Source of the DNA: an uncultured Bacilli bacterium
GTDB lineage: Bacteria > Bacillota_I > Bacilli_A > RF39 > UBA660
Length of the DNA: 13,639 nt
Direction of reading: 5' to 3'
Assembly (NCBI GenBank): GCA_947856335.1
Contig: CANUCD010000018.1
Span: forward strand, 1-13,639
Within the stretch, counting starts at the first letter, position 1; every line of letters begins with the position of its first letter. Below the pieces are notes generated by a model. The model searched no databases and was not told where the DNA came from. It worked only from the letters and a program-made list of their open reading frames with translations. Of this stretch, positions 7,702 to 13,639 are shown in pieces. Made by a program: the position numbers and the translations under genes.

Positions 7702-8455
7702 TTAAGTCTCCTCCTAAAATAGTTACTACATCAATAATTTCATCAAAAAATTCTTTTCTAGTTTTATCAGCTTTAATAAGTTCATTAAATATTTTGCCAT
7801 CTTTAATAAATATTACTCTATTTGCATAAGATGCACTAAAAGCATCATGGGTTACCATTAAAATTGTTGTATGAAGCATATTATTTAATTCGTTAAAACT
7901 TTCAAGTAGCATTCTAGATGATTTAGAGTCTAGAGCTCCTGTTGGTTCATCTGCTAAAACAAGTTTGGGATTAGTAATAATTGCTCTTGCACTGGCAATT
8001 CTTTGCTTTTCACCACCACTCATTTGATATGGATATTTGTTTAAAATAGATTCTATATTTAATTTTTTAGCTACTTCTAAAACTCTTTTTTCAATTTTTT
8101 TTACGGGAACATTACTAATTGATAAAGCAAGAGCAATATTTTCATAACCTGTTAGAGTGTCTAACAAATTAAAATCTTGGAAAATAAAACCTAGTTCTTC
8201 TCTTCTAAAACGATTTAATTCGTTTTTCTTTAATTTTGTTATATCTTCATTTCCTAATAAAATATGCCCACTTGTTACTTTATCAATGGTGGCAATACAG
8301 TTTAGAAGTGTTGTTTTACCACTTCCACTAGCTCCCATAATAGCAACAAATTCACCCTTAGAAACTTCAAAACTAATATAGTTTAAAGCTTTGGTTAAGT
8401 TTGACTTATTTCCATAATATTTTTCAACTTCTTGTACTTGTAATAATTTTTCCAC
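7688..8455 (-). CDS. BceA-like ABC transporter ATP-binding protein
   Basis: 255 residues with all ABC motifs: Walker A GASGSGKTT (41-49), Q-loop Q93 (IFQDF), signature MSGGEKQ (145-151), Walker B LVLADEP (165-171, catalytic E170) and switch H203. The ABC domain is of the MacB/LolD/BceA type, and the length matches BceA (about 253). It powers the adjoining permease. Start choice: the frame is open 17 codons further upstream, but GTG at 8455 is preceded by AAAGGA 8 bases away and gives the normal N-terminus (M)EKLLQVQEVEKYYG; the upstream residues resemble no family member and overlap the promoter region. The 3' end encodes GGD from the ribosome site of the permease. Together with the upstream kinase and regulator it forms a Bce-type module. 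Which peptide it handles is unknown. Confidence 0.93.
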   Translation of the reverse strand: MEKLLQVQEVEKYYGNKSNLTKALNYISFEVSKGEFVAIMGASGSGKTTLLNCIATIDKVTSGHILLGNEDITKLKKNELNRFRREELGFIFQDFNLLDTLTGYENIALALSISNVPVKKIEKRVLEVAKKLNIESILNKYPYQMSGGEKQRIASARAIITNPKLVLADEPTGALDSKSSRMLLESFNELNNMLHTTILMVTHDAFSASYANRVIFIKDGKIFNELIKADKTRKEFFDEIIDVVTILGGDLNDAL

Positions 8456-8477
8456 AAAATCATTCCTTTCGCCTGTT

Positions 8478-8511
8478 ATTATATTATAAATAAGGCAAAA
8501 AATCATTCGTT
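8478..8511 (-). promoter_or_regulatory. Candidate promoter of the bceAB-like transporter genes
   Basis: Two overlapping TATAAT boxes on the minus strand (8483-8488 and 8478-8483) lie 23-33 bases before the GTG start of the ATPase gene. The -35 regions at 17-base spacing are poor (AACGAA at 8506-8511 or ATGATT at 8501-8506), as is common for promoters that depend on an activator. The BceR-like palindrome lies just upstream. Confidence 0.45.
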
Positions 8512-8526
8512 TTATCTTACTATATA

Positions 8527-8540
8527 TTACATTTTTGTAA
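8527..8540. promoter_or_regulatory. BceR-like operator, perfect inverted repeat TTACA-N4-TGTAA
   Basis: The sequence TTACATTTTTGTAA is a perfect 5+5 inverted repeat with a 4-base spacer and matches the published BceR-type consensus TnACA-N4-TGTAA. It lies about 72 bases before the ATPase start and about 50 bases upstream of the candidate -10 boxes, the position expected for an activator site. It also encodes the last residues and stop codon of the kinase gene (TKM-stop). The match, position and gene context agree; binding is inferred. Confidence 0.75.
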
Positions 8541-9546
8541 CATCTTTATAATATAAATTATTATCAAAAGTTAAAATCACTTTAGTATATTCATCTTCTT
8601 TTGATTCAATTTCTACTTTATGACCTAATTTTTTGCATAAACTTTTTACTATGTAAAGCCCCATACCAGTAGAACTTCCTAGTTTTCTTCCGTTTTTTCC
8701 TGTGAATGTTTTTTGAAAAACTTTGGTTATATCACTTTTGGGAATACCTATGCCATTATCTTTTATTGCTAAAATTATTTTATTATTGTCTAAGTAAGCT
8801 TTTACATCTATTTTTTTATTTGGGATATCTTTCATGTATTTGATACTATTACTAAATATTTGATTTATCATAAATAATAACCATTTATAGTCAGTTAATA
8901 CACAAATATCATCAACATCTATTTGCACACTAATATTTTTTGATAATAAAACATTTTTATTTTTAAGCATTATTTCACGCATAACTTGTTTTAACTTGAC
9001 ATCTTTAATAATATAGTCTTTTTCACTATTTTCACTGCGAACATAATATAATATTTGTTCTAAGTATTCATCTATATTTTCTATTTCTTTTAATATTTTA
9101 GGACTTACTGAGTGATTATGAACATATAAAATAAGAGCTGATAAAGGGATTTTTACTTCATGTATCCAAAGTTCGACATATTCCCTAAATTCTATGTTTT
9201 GTTTTTTATATGAAGCTAAGTTTTCACTCATAGATTTATTTATTTCATATAAAGTATCAACCAATATAGTTCCTTCTATAAAATCGGGTTTAGATACTAA
9301 TTCACAAATTAGATATTTTTCATTTAACTTTTGTAAATTTATTTGTAAGTTTTGATAGAAAAAATATTTTCTTAAATAATCTATTAAAAATAAAATGAAG
9401 AAGAGCATAAAATAAAGAAAAGTTAAAGTAAGAATGACTATTTTTGATACTTTAAAGCCCCACATAAATGATAGTATTATAAAGTAAGTAAAAGAAATAA
9501 TTAAAAAGTAGATATATTTATCTTTTAGATAATTTTTTAGATTCAT
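8527..9546 (-). CDS. BceS-like intramembrane-sensing sensor histidine kinase
   Basis: 339 residues. Two membrane helices near the N-terminus (about 11-30 and 34-56) are joined by only a few residues, so there is no extracellular sensor domain, as in kinases that take their signal from a BceAB-type transporter. The dimerisation/phosphoacceptor helix carries WIHEVKIPLS with H129. The ATP-binding domain has an N-box with N233 (FSNSIKY), G1 DNGIGI (263-268), an F-box region VFQKTF (276-281) and G2 GMGL (294-297). Length is that of BceS (about 330). The ATG overlaps the regulator's TGA as ATGA with only a distant, weak ribosome site, which suggests coupled translation. The 3' end contains the BceR-like operator, so coding and regulatory function share the same bases. 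Confidence 0.92.
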   Translation of the reverse strand: MNLKNYLKDKYIYFLIISFTYFIILSFMWGFKVSKIVILTLTFLYFMLFFILFLIDYLRKYFFYQNLQINLQKLNEKYLICELVSKPDFIEGTILVDTLYEINKSMSENLASYKKQNIEFREYVELWIHEVKIPLSALILYVHNHSVSPKILKEIENIDEYLEQILYYVRSENSEKDYIIKDVKLKQVMREIMLKNKNVLLSKNISVQIDVDDICVLTDYKWLLFMINQIFSNSIKYMKDIPNKKIDVKAYLDNNKIILAIKDNGIGIPKSDITKVFQKTFTGKNGRKLGSSTGMGLYIVKSLCKKLGHKVEIESKEDEYTKVILTFDNNLYYKDVTKM

Positions 9547-10208
9547 AATAAAATATAACCTTGTCCTTTTCTAGTTAAGATAGCATCTTCTACTCCTAAT
9601 TCTCTAAGTTTACTTCTAAGTCTACTAATATTTACTGTTAGAGCATTATCATTTATATATTCATCATTACTCCAAAGAGATGTCATAAGCTCATCTCTTG
9701 CTACTATACTACCTATTTTTTCGTATAAACAAAGAAAGATAAGCATTTCATTTTTCGTTAAAATAATTTCTTCATCACTCTTTTTTACGACTCCTTTTTT
9801 GATATCGACTGTTAAATCGTGATAGAAAATGGTTTCCTTTATTTTGTTTTCTGCTCTTTTTAAGACAGCATTTATTCTTAGGAGTAATATTGTTGGGTTA
9901 TAAGGTTTTGTTATATAATCATCTGCTCCATAACTCATACTTAAAACCTCATCTATTTCTCCTACTCTACTAGTAAGCATAATAATAGGTATATTACTAC
10001 TTTTTCTAATACTTTTTAATAATATTTCGCCATTTATATAGGGAATACCTATATCTAGTAATATTAAATCAGCTGGTATTTTTAAAATTTCTTCTAATAT
10101 ATTTTCTTTTATATCTATACAAATCGCTTCATAAAGAGCATTACATAGTAATTCTTTTAATTCATTTCTTACTATTTCATCATCTTCTATAATCAATATT
10201 TTTTTCAT
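9543..10208 (-). CDS. BceR-like OmpR-family response regulator
   Basis: 221 residues. The receiver domain (1-115) has the acidic pocket E8-D9-D10, phosphoacceptor D52 (LILLDIGIP), T79 (MLTS) and K101 (ITKPYNP). The C-terminal OmpR/PhoB winged helix (about 125-221) has the LTKNEMLIFLCL start, the recognition-helix segment NALTVNISRLRSKL and the terminal RKGQGYIL hairpin. The start is the ATG at 10208, giving MKKILIIEDDE and a GAGTG ribosome site; the frame is open a further 16 codons upstream, but those codons lie in the carboxypeptidase gene and are not receiver-like. It overlaps that gene's TGA and the kinase's ATG by ATGA at each end. Predicted to bind the TTACA-N4-TGTAA site before the transporter genes. 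Specificity is inferred from family and site match. Confidence 0.93.
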   Translation of the reverse strand: MKKILIIEDDEIVRNELKELLCNALYEAICIDIKENILEEILKIPADLILLDIGIPYINGEILLKSIRKSSNIPIIMLTSRVGEIDEVLSMSYGADDYITKPYNPTILLLRINAVLKRAENKIKETIFYHDLTVDIKKGVVKKSDEEIILTKNEMLIFLCLYEKIGSIVARDELMTSLWSNDEYINDNALTVNISRLRSKLRELGVEDAILTRKGQGYILL

Positions 10209-11170
10209 TTTTTCACTCTTCTTTTTCTTAACAATAAATAAACAATTAAAATGCATACTACCGTTACTGCAATAAAAACTTCATAGGGAATATTTATTTC
10301 ATAGTTAACACTTTCTATAGTTTCTACTTTAATTACTTCTTCTGTTGGGATTTCGTATTCATTATTTACATAGTCTATCAAAGTTAGAGTATCTAATAAG
10401 TTATAGAAAGTATCGTCTTTTATACTTGCTCCTAAAGTAATAACAAGCATATCATGAAATTCATGCTGAAATAAGGCTGACATACATAAACCAGCATCAG
10501 ACGTATTACCAGTTTTGCTTCCAATAATCTTTGATGTGTCTAGATTTAAGAGACGATTGTATTTGTTAATAGTTGATTCTATTTGTAAACCGTTAGTTAG
10601 AGTATAGTTTTTAGTTGAATATATTTCTTTAAAAACAGGATTTTCTAGTGCATACTTTAAAATAAGTGCTTGGTCATAAGCTGTTGAAGTTGCATTTTCT
10701 TCATCTAATCCAGTTGTATTAACATAAATAGTGTCTTTAGCTCCTATTTTTTTAGCCATATCATTCATTAAAGCGACAAAGGTATCAACATCACCACTTA
10801 TAGAATAAGCAAGTATTTGGGTAGCATCAGCTCCACTTGGAAGTATTGCTGCATATAATAAATCTAGATAAGTAACGGTATCACCTGATACTAAACCGGC
10901 AACAGAAGCATTCCAATAAATACCATCTAACATAGGCTTAGTAACTGTTACAGTTTCATTTAAATCATCTATGTTTTCTAGGGCTGTTAAGACAGTCATA
11001 ATCTTTGTTAGACTGGCAATGGAATGTTGCTCATGACTGTTTTTATCTAAAATGATTTTATCATCGTTGATATCATAGACAATTGCTACTTCACTATCTA
11101 TTTCTGGCACACTTAATGCTTGTACACTAAAAGGTATAAAACAAATAAAAAGATATATCAATTTTTTCAT
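10205..11170 (-). CDS. Serine-type D-alanyl-D-alanine carboxypeptidase (S11, PBP5-like)
   Basis: 321 residues. Signal peptide about 1-18, then an S11 catalytic domain with the active-site motif S53-L-T-K56, second motif S112-G-A114 and third motif K219-T-G221. A C-terminal membrane helix (about 292-315) is followed by a basic RKRRVKK tail, so the enzyme is anchored by a membrane-spanning segment. It removes the terminal D-Ala of peptidoglycan pentapeptides. The second motif has Ala where PBP5 has Asn (SGN), while the following Asp-Ala is kept. The C-terminal beta domain of PBP5 is short or absent. It has its own promoter and a GAGGG ribosome site, and its TGA overlaps the regulator's ATG, so it is the first gene of the two-component operon. 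Paralogues dacA, dacB and dacF cannot be told apart here. Confidence 0.9.
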   Translation of the reverse strand: MKKLIYLFICFIPFSVQALSVPEIDSEVAIVYDINDDKIILDKNSHEQHSIASLTKIMTVLTALENIDDLNETVTVTKPMLDGIYWNASVAGLVSGDTVTYLDLLYAAILPSGADATQILAYSISGDVDTFVALMNDMAKKIGAKDTIYVNTTGLDEENATSTAYDQALILKYALENPVFKEIYSTKNYTLTNGLQIESTINKYNRLLNLDTSKIIGSKTGNTSDAGLCMSALFQHEFHDMLVITLGASIKDDTFYNLLDTLTLIDYVNNEYEIPTEEVIKVETIESVNYEINIPYEVFIAVTVVCILIVYLLLRKRRVKK

Positions 11171-11188
11171 ATTATTTCCCTCTTGTTT

Positions 11189-11194
11189 ATTATA
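11189..11194 (-). promoter_or_regulatory. Extended -10 promoter of the carboxypeptidase-regulator-kinase operon
   Basis: TGATATAAT on the minus strand gives an extended -10 (TGnTATAAT), with the hexamer at 11189-11194, about 20 bases before the carboxypeptidase ATG. No good -35 is present because the region is the T-run of the upstream terminator; an extended -10 can compensate for that. Confidence 0.55.
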
Positions 11195-11206
11195 TCACAT
11201 ATTACA

Positions 11207-11239
11207 AATAAAAAAAATTGCAATATCTAGATTGCAATT
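11207..11239 (-). terminator. Rho-independent terminator overlapping the FkbM-methyltransferase stop codon
   Basis: AATTGCAAT-CTAGAT-ATTGCAATT is a perfect 9-bp stem with a 6-base loop, followed by a long T-rich run on the minus strand. The TAG stop codon (11227-11229) lies within the loop and the last codons form the 5' arm. It separates the methyltransferase gene from the carboxypeptidase operon. Confidence 0.75.
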
Positions 11240-12147
11240 AAAGTAATTTCTGTAGGATAAATACATCCACCATGATATCTTAAGTAAAAGTGATAAGTGT
11301 TATCTATTTCTTTAATCATTTTTGGTATTTTCCATAAATCTTCATTTTTATGGTAAATGGAAATGAATAATTTGGGATGATCGTTTTTAATGTGGTTTAT
11401 TGCTCCTTTTATTGCATCTTGCTCCATTCCTTCTATATCTGCTTTTATTATAGTAATTTTTTCTTTTATGTCTTCATCTAGAGTTACTACAGGAATGCTA
11501 CCAACATCATTTGTTTTAATTCTATTAGCTGATGCGTTTACATTACTTTTTTTTAATGAAGCTATTAGTGAAGTATTTCCTACTCCTTTTAACTTACAGA
11601 TAATATTTTGATATTCTTCAGTATTTTTAAGTAATAATTGATATGTTTCTTCTGTTATTTCATAAGCAATAATTTTATCGTAAGAATCTATGCCATAATT
11701 TTTTATAAAAGATAAAATTGTATCTCCTGTGTATGCTCCTAAATCTATTAGAGTTTCATTCTTACATACAGGTATTAAATCCAAGTCAAAATAATCATCA
11801 TAACAATTATCTATTACTTCATTTAAAGTTTTAAAATCATAATTTACCCAATTATTTAAAGTAGCATATAATACTTTTTTAGAGCGATAATCCTCTAAAT
11901 AATCATATACATCTAAAAAATCTTTAGCGTGTTTTTTTAATTCTTTTACTTTTAATTCTATTTCTTCATAATTATTTTCTTCTATTTTACCCCAATAAGG
12001 GAAATCATTAAAAAAAGTGCTCATGCTTTTCTTTGTTTCTTCATTTATATTTTGATAATTAGTTCTAATTCGATAATATAGTTCATATTCACTTAAAGTT
12101 TCAATTAAATTTAGTAGTTCATAAAATCTTTTGTCTATTTGGTTCAT
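11227..12147 (-). CDS. FkbM-family SAM-dependent methyltransferase with a long N-terminal region
   Basis: 306 residues. The C-terminal part (about 125-306) is a Rossmann methyltransferase: motif I IDLGAYTGDT (134-143), acidic strand end YEI (E163), and the FkbM-type post-motif KADIEGMEQDAIKGA (235-249), followed by the PKLFISIYH strand. The first 120 residues are rich in Tyr, Asn, Glu and Leu, look mainly helical and match no domain I recognise. There is no signal peptide, so the protein is cytoplasmic. FkbM enzymes usually O-methylate sugars or small metabolites; here the substrate is unknown and no glycan-synthesis gene adjoins. The ATG has a strong GAGGTGG ribosome site. It lies 39 bases downstream of the P-type ATPase gene and may be partly co-transcribed with it; a strong terminator follows. 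Confidence 0.82.
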   Translation of the reverse strand: MNQIDKRFYELLNLIETLSEYELYYRIRTNYQNINEETKKSMSTFFNDFPYWGKIEENNYEEIELKVKELKKHAKDFLDVYDYLEDYRSKKVLYATLNNWVNYDFKTLNEVIDNCYDDYFDLDLIPVCKNETLIDLGAYTGDTILSFIKNYGIDSYDKIIAYEITEETYQLLLKNTEEYQNIICKLKGVGNTSLIASLKKSNVNASANRIKTNDVGSIPVVTLDEDIKEKITIIKADIEGMEQDAIKGAINHIKNDHPKLFISIYHKNEDLWKIPKMIKEIDNTYHFYLRYHGGCIYPTEITLIAI

Positions 12148-12171
12148 TTTCCACCTCGAATTAAATGTATG

Positions 12172-12198
12172 AAAAAAGACAAAATATTATTCGTCTTT
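12172..12198 (-). terminator. Possible weak terminator after the P-type ATPase gene
   Basis: On the minus strand AAAGAC and GTCTTT pair as a 6-bp stem across a 12-base AT-rich loop containing the TAA stop, followed by a run of T. The loop is long and the stem weak, so it may only attenuate transcription into the methyltransferase gene. Confidence 0.35.
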
Positions 12199-13639
12199 AA
12201 AGTGCTTTACTAAAAATGGTTTTAATAATTCAATGATGGCAAAACTAAAGATGTTCATTAAAATAACAAAGATAAATTCCCCAAGAGAAATGGCCGTTAA
12301 AGAAAATATTTGCCCAATTGGTGTTAGAAAGACAAGAAGTTGAACAAGTAGTAAAATAAATATACCAATATTTAAGTATTTATTTGAAAAATATCCTCTT
12401 TCTTTAATAGTTTCTTTTAAACTACGACAGTTATAAGCGAAAATAAATTCATTTATGATAATACTTAGTAAAGCAAGTGTTTGAGCAAGTTCAGCTGATT
12501 TATCTATGAATAGTGCATATACAATCATGGATATTCCTGCTTCTACAATAACAGAGGCAATTAGAAAAGAAAAGAAATATGGAGTAAAAATGGGTTTGTG
12601 TAGTCCGTTTGGTTTTCTTTTCATATTCTTTTTAGATGCTTGTTCAAATGCTAACATAATAGATGGGACTGTATCAGCCACTAAATCAATATATAAAACA
12701 TGAAGTGGTAAAATAATATTTTGACTTAGAAACATACCAATAATGATAATTACTATTTCCGTAAAATTACTAGATAAGTTATATAAAACATTACTTATTA
12801 CATTATCATAAATTCTTCTTCCCTCATCAACAGCAGTTACAATGGTTGAGAATGAATCATCTAATAGTATAATATCAGCAACATTTTTAGTAACATCTGT
12901 ACCATTTTTGCCCATACCAACGGCAACAGAAGCTAGCTTCATTGCTGGAGCATCATTTACGCCGTCGCCTGTCATTGCTACTACTTTTCCTTTTTTCTTT
13001 AAAACTTCTATAATTTTTAATTTATCAGCTGGGGTAACTCTTGCAAAAACACGATATTTTTCAATATATTCTTCTAGCATTTTTTCAGTTAAATTTTCAT
13101 GATTGAATTCTATTCCTAGTGTCTTTTCATTAGTAATTCCAACTTCACTTGCAATTGCTAGAGCTGTTTCAATGTTATCTCCAGTAATCATATATACATC
13201 AATATTAGCATCATGACATTTTTTTATTGATTCTTTTACTCCCTCACGAGCTGGATCTTTAAAACCAATTAGACCAACTAATATTAAATCTTTTTCTTCT
13301 TTTTGATATTCTTCATCTGTTTTTTCTTTTGTACCTATTTGTTTATAGGCGAATGCCAAGACTTTTAAAGCTTCTTTAGAATACTTAATTTCTATTTCTT
13401 CTAGGTGCTTTTTGTCATCTTTAGTAATTATTTTTGTTTTACCATCTATTAAAATATACTTGCTATTACTTAGTATAGAATCTAGCCCACCTTTAGCATA
13501 TAATATATATTCATCTTTACCTTTATGAATTGTACTCATCATTTTTCTTTCAGAATCAAAGGGTATTTCTGTTATTTTAGGATATTCTTTTAAAAGACTT
13601 TCTTTAGAAATATTTTTATTTTTTAAAAAATTAAGAGCT
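12187..13639 (-). CDS. Type II (Ca2+-type) cation-transporting P-type ATPase, C-terminal part, start outside the window
   Basis: 483 codons are visible; the reading frame continues unbroken to the right edge, where ITEIPFDSERKMMSTIHKG is typical nucleotide-domain sequence, so the Met at 13542 is internal. Residues below count from the first complete codon. Visible motifs: KGG nucleotide-site variant (49-51), DPAREGV, MITGDN (150-155), and the hinge TGDGVNDAP (223-231). Then come six membrane helices: M5 contains SSNFTE (N291, E294), matching the Ca2+-ligand Asn and Glu of SERCA M5, and M6 reads YIDLVADTVPS, with Asp where SERCA has its Asn and Ala where it has Thr, keeping the final Asp (D322). 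M8 carries NEFIFAYNCRS. The DKTG phosphorylation site lies beyond the window. It probably exports Ca2+ or a related cation; exact ion unproven. Confidence 0.93.
   Translation of the reverse strand, partial: ALNFLKNKNISKESLLKEYPKITEIPFDSERKMMSTIHKGKDEYILYAKGGLDSILSNSKYILIDGKTKIITKDDKKHLEEIEIKYSKEALKVLAFAYKQIGTKEKTDEEYQKEEKDLILVGLIGFKDPAREGVKESIKKCHDANIDVYMITGDNIETALAIASEVGITNEKTLGIEFNHENLTEKMLEEYIEKYRVFARVTPADKLKIIEVLKKKGKVVAMTGDGVNDAPAMKLASVAVGMGKNGTDVTKNVADIILLDDSFSTIVTAVDEGRRIYDNVISNVLYNLSSNFTEIVIIIIGMFLSQNIILPLHVLYIDLVADTVPSIMLAFEQASKKNMKRKPNGLHKPIFTPYFFSFLIASVIVEAGISMIVYALFIDKSAELAQTLALLSIIINEFIFAYNCRSLKETIKERGYFSNKYLNIGIFILLLVQLLVFLTPIGQIFSLTAISLGEFIFVILMNIFSFAIIELLKPFLVKHFKDE

Noticed and set aside
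8456..8506. Seventeen-codon N-terminal extension of the ABC ATPase
   Set aside because: It covers the candidate -10 boxes and the ribosome site for GTG 8455; the family normally begins at the residues encoded from 8455.
9543..10208. Mycoplasma-type genetic code (UGA read as Trp), considered because of the AT-richness
   Set aside because: TGA closes the regulator and carboxypeptidase genes at family-typical ends in ATGA overlaps, and conserved Trp residues are TGG.
10209..10256. Sixteen-codon N-terminal extension of the response regulator
   Set aside because: The extension lies within the carboxypeptidase gene, has no receiver-domain character, and the ATG at 10208 has a ribosome site and the standard MKKILIIEDD start.
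11195..11206. Two TnACA half-sites (TCACA and TTACA) beside the carboxypeptidase promoter, possible second BceR site
   Set aside because: They are direct repeats with a 7-base period and not the inverted TnACA-N4-TGTAA arrangement; in AT-rich DNA such 5-mers are expected by chance.
12842..13102. Open frame on the plus strand inside the P-type ATPase gene
   Set aside because: It lies wholly antisense to strongly conserved ATPase motifs, has no ribosome site and encodes low-complexity Ser/Thr/Phe-rich sequence. The plus-strand open stretches at 8157-8381, 11390-11611 and 12506-12703 and the minus-strand one at 4326-4562 were dismissed for the same reasons.
1..13639. CRISPR array, prophage, insertion sequence or tRNA/rRNA genes
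   Set aside because: No regularly spaced repeats, transposase or integrase motifs, terminal inverted repeats or tRNA-like cloverleaf sequences were seen on either strand; nearly all bases are in recognisable genes.

Overview
The window comes from a strongly AT-rich, Gram-positive-type member of the Bacillota (Firmicutes). Three things point there: a spoIVA gene, a protein known only from endospore formers; a BceRS-BceAB-like peptide-sensing and resistance module, typical of Firmicutes; and the rplI-dnaB-M23-walJ order, which resembles the Bacillus replicative-helicase/wal neighbourhood. UGA is used as a stop (two genes end in TGA inside ATGA overlaps) and Trp is TGG, so this is standard bacterial code and not a Mycoplasma-type genome. 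A gut-type Bacilli or Erysipelotrichia-like lineage is plausible, but that is inference only. Genes are packed tightly, no gene-free stretch exceeds about 130 bases, and no rRNA, tRNA, CRISPR or insertion sequence was seen.

Left region (1-4058, all on minus, listed in transcription order): a secreted, membrane-anchored thioredoxin-like protein with its own promoter and terminator; then a tight operon of rplI (ribosomal protein L9), dnaB (replicative helicase), a membrane-anchored LysM-G5-M23 cell-wall hydrolase and the start of walJ (metallo-beta-lactamase-fold protein), which runs off the left edge. Junctions are abutting or overlapping.

Middle (about 4101-5640, plus): spoIVA as a single-gene unit, probably starting at a TTG codon, with a sigma-E-like -10 upstream. 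It is closed by a hairpin shared with the convergent bceB-like gene.

Right-centre (5638-11194, minus): a cell-envelope stress module. A penicillin-binding-protein-type D-Ala-D-Ala carboxypeptidase is followed by an OmpR-type response regulator and a short intramembrane-sensing histidine kinase, each joined by a 4-base ATGA overlap. Next comes a perfect TTACA-N4-TGTAA palindrome that matches the known BceR operator, lying across the kinase stop codon. The ABC ATPase and 10-helix permease follow, overlapping by 14 bases. The inferred circuit is that the permease senses or removes a cell-wall-active peptide, the kinase/regulator pair is activated, and the regulator binds the palindrome to raise transporter expression. 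The carboxypeptidase is made from the same upstream transcript.

Right end (11207-13639, minus): an FkbM-type methyltransferase with a long unassigned N-terminal region, closed by a strong terminator over its stop codon, and the C-terminal part of a type II (Ca2+-type) P-type ATPase whose start lies outside the window. The families are ordinary; the most interesting points are the regulatory architecture, the carboxypeptidase coupled to the Bce-like module, and several start-codon corrections.
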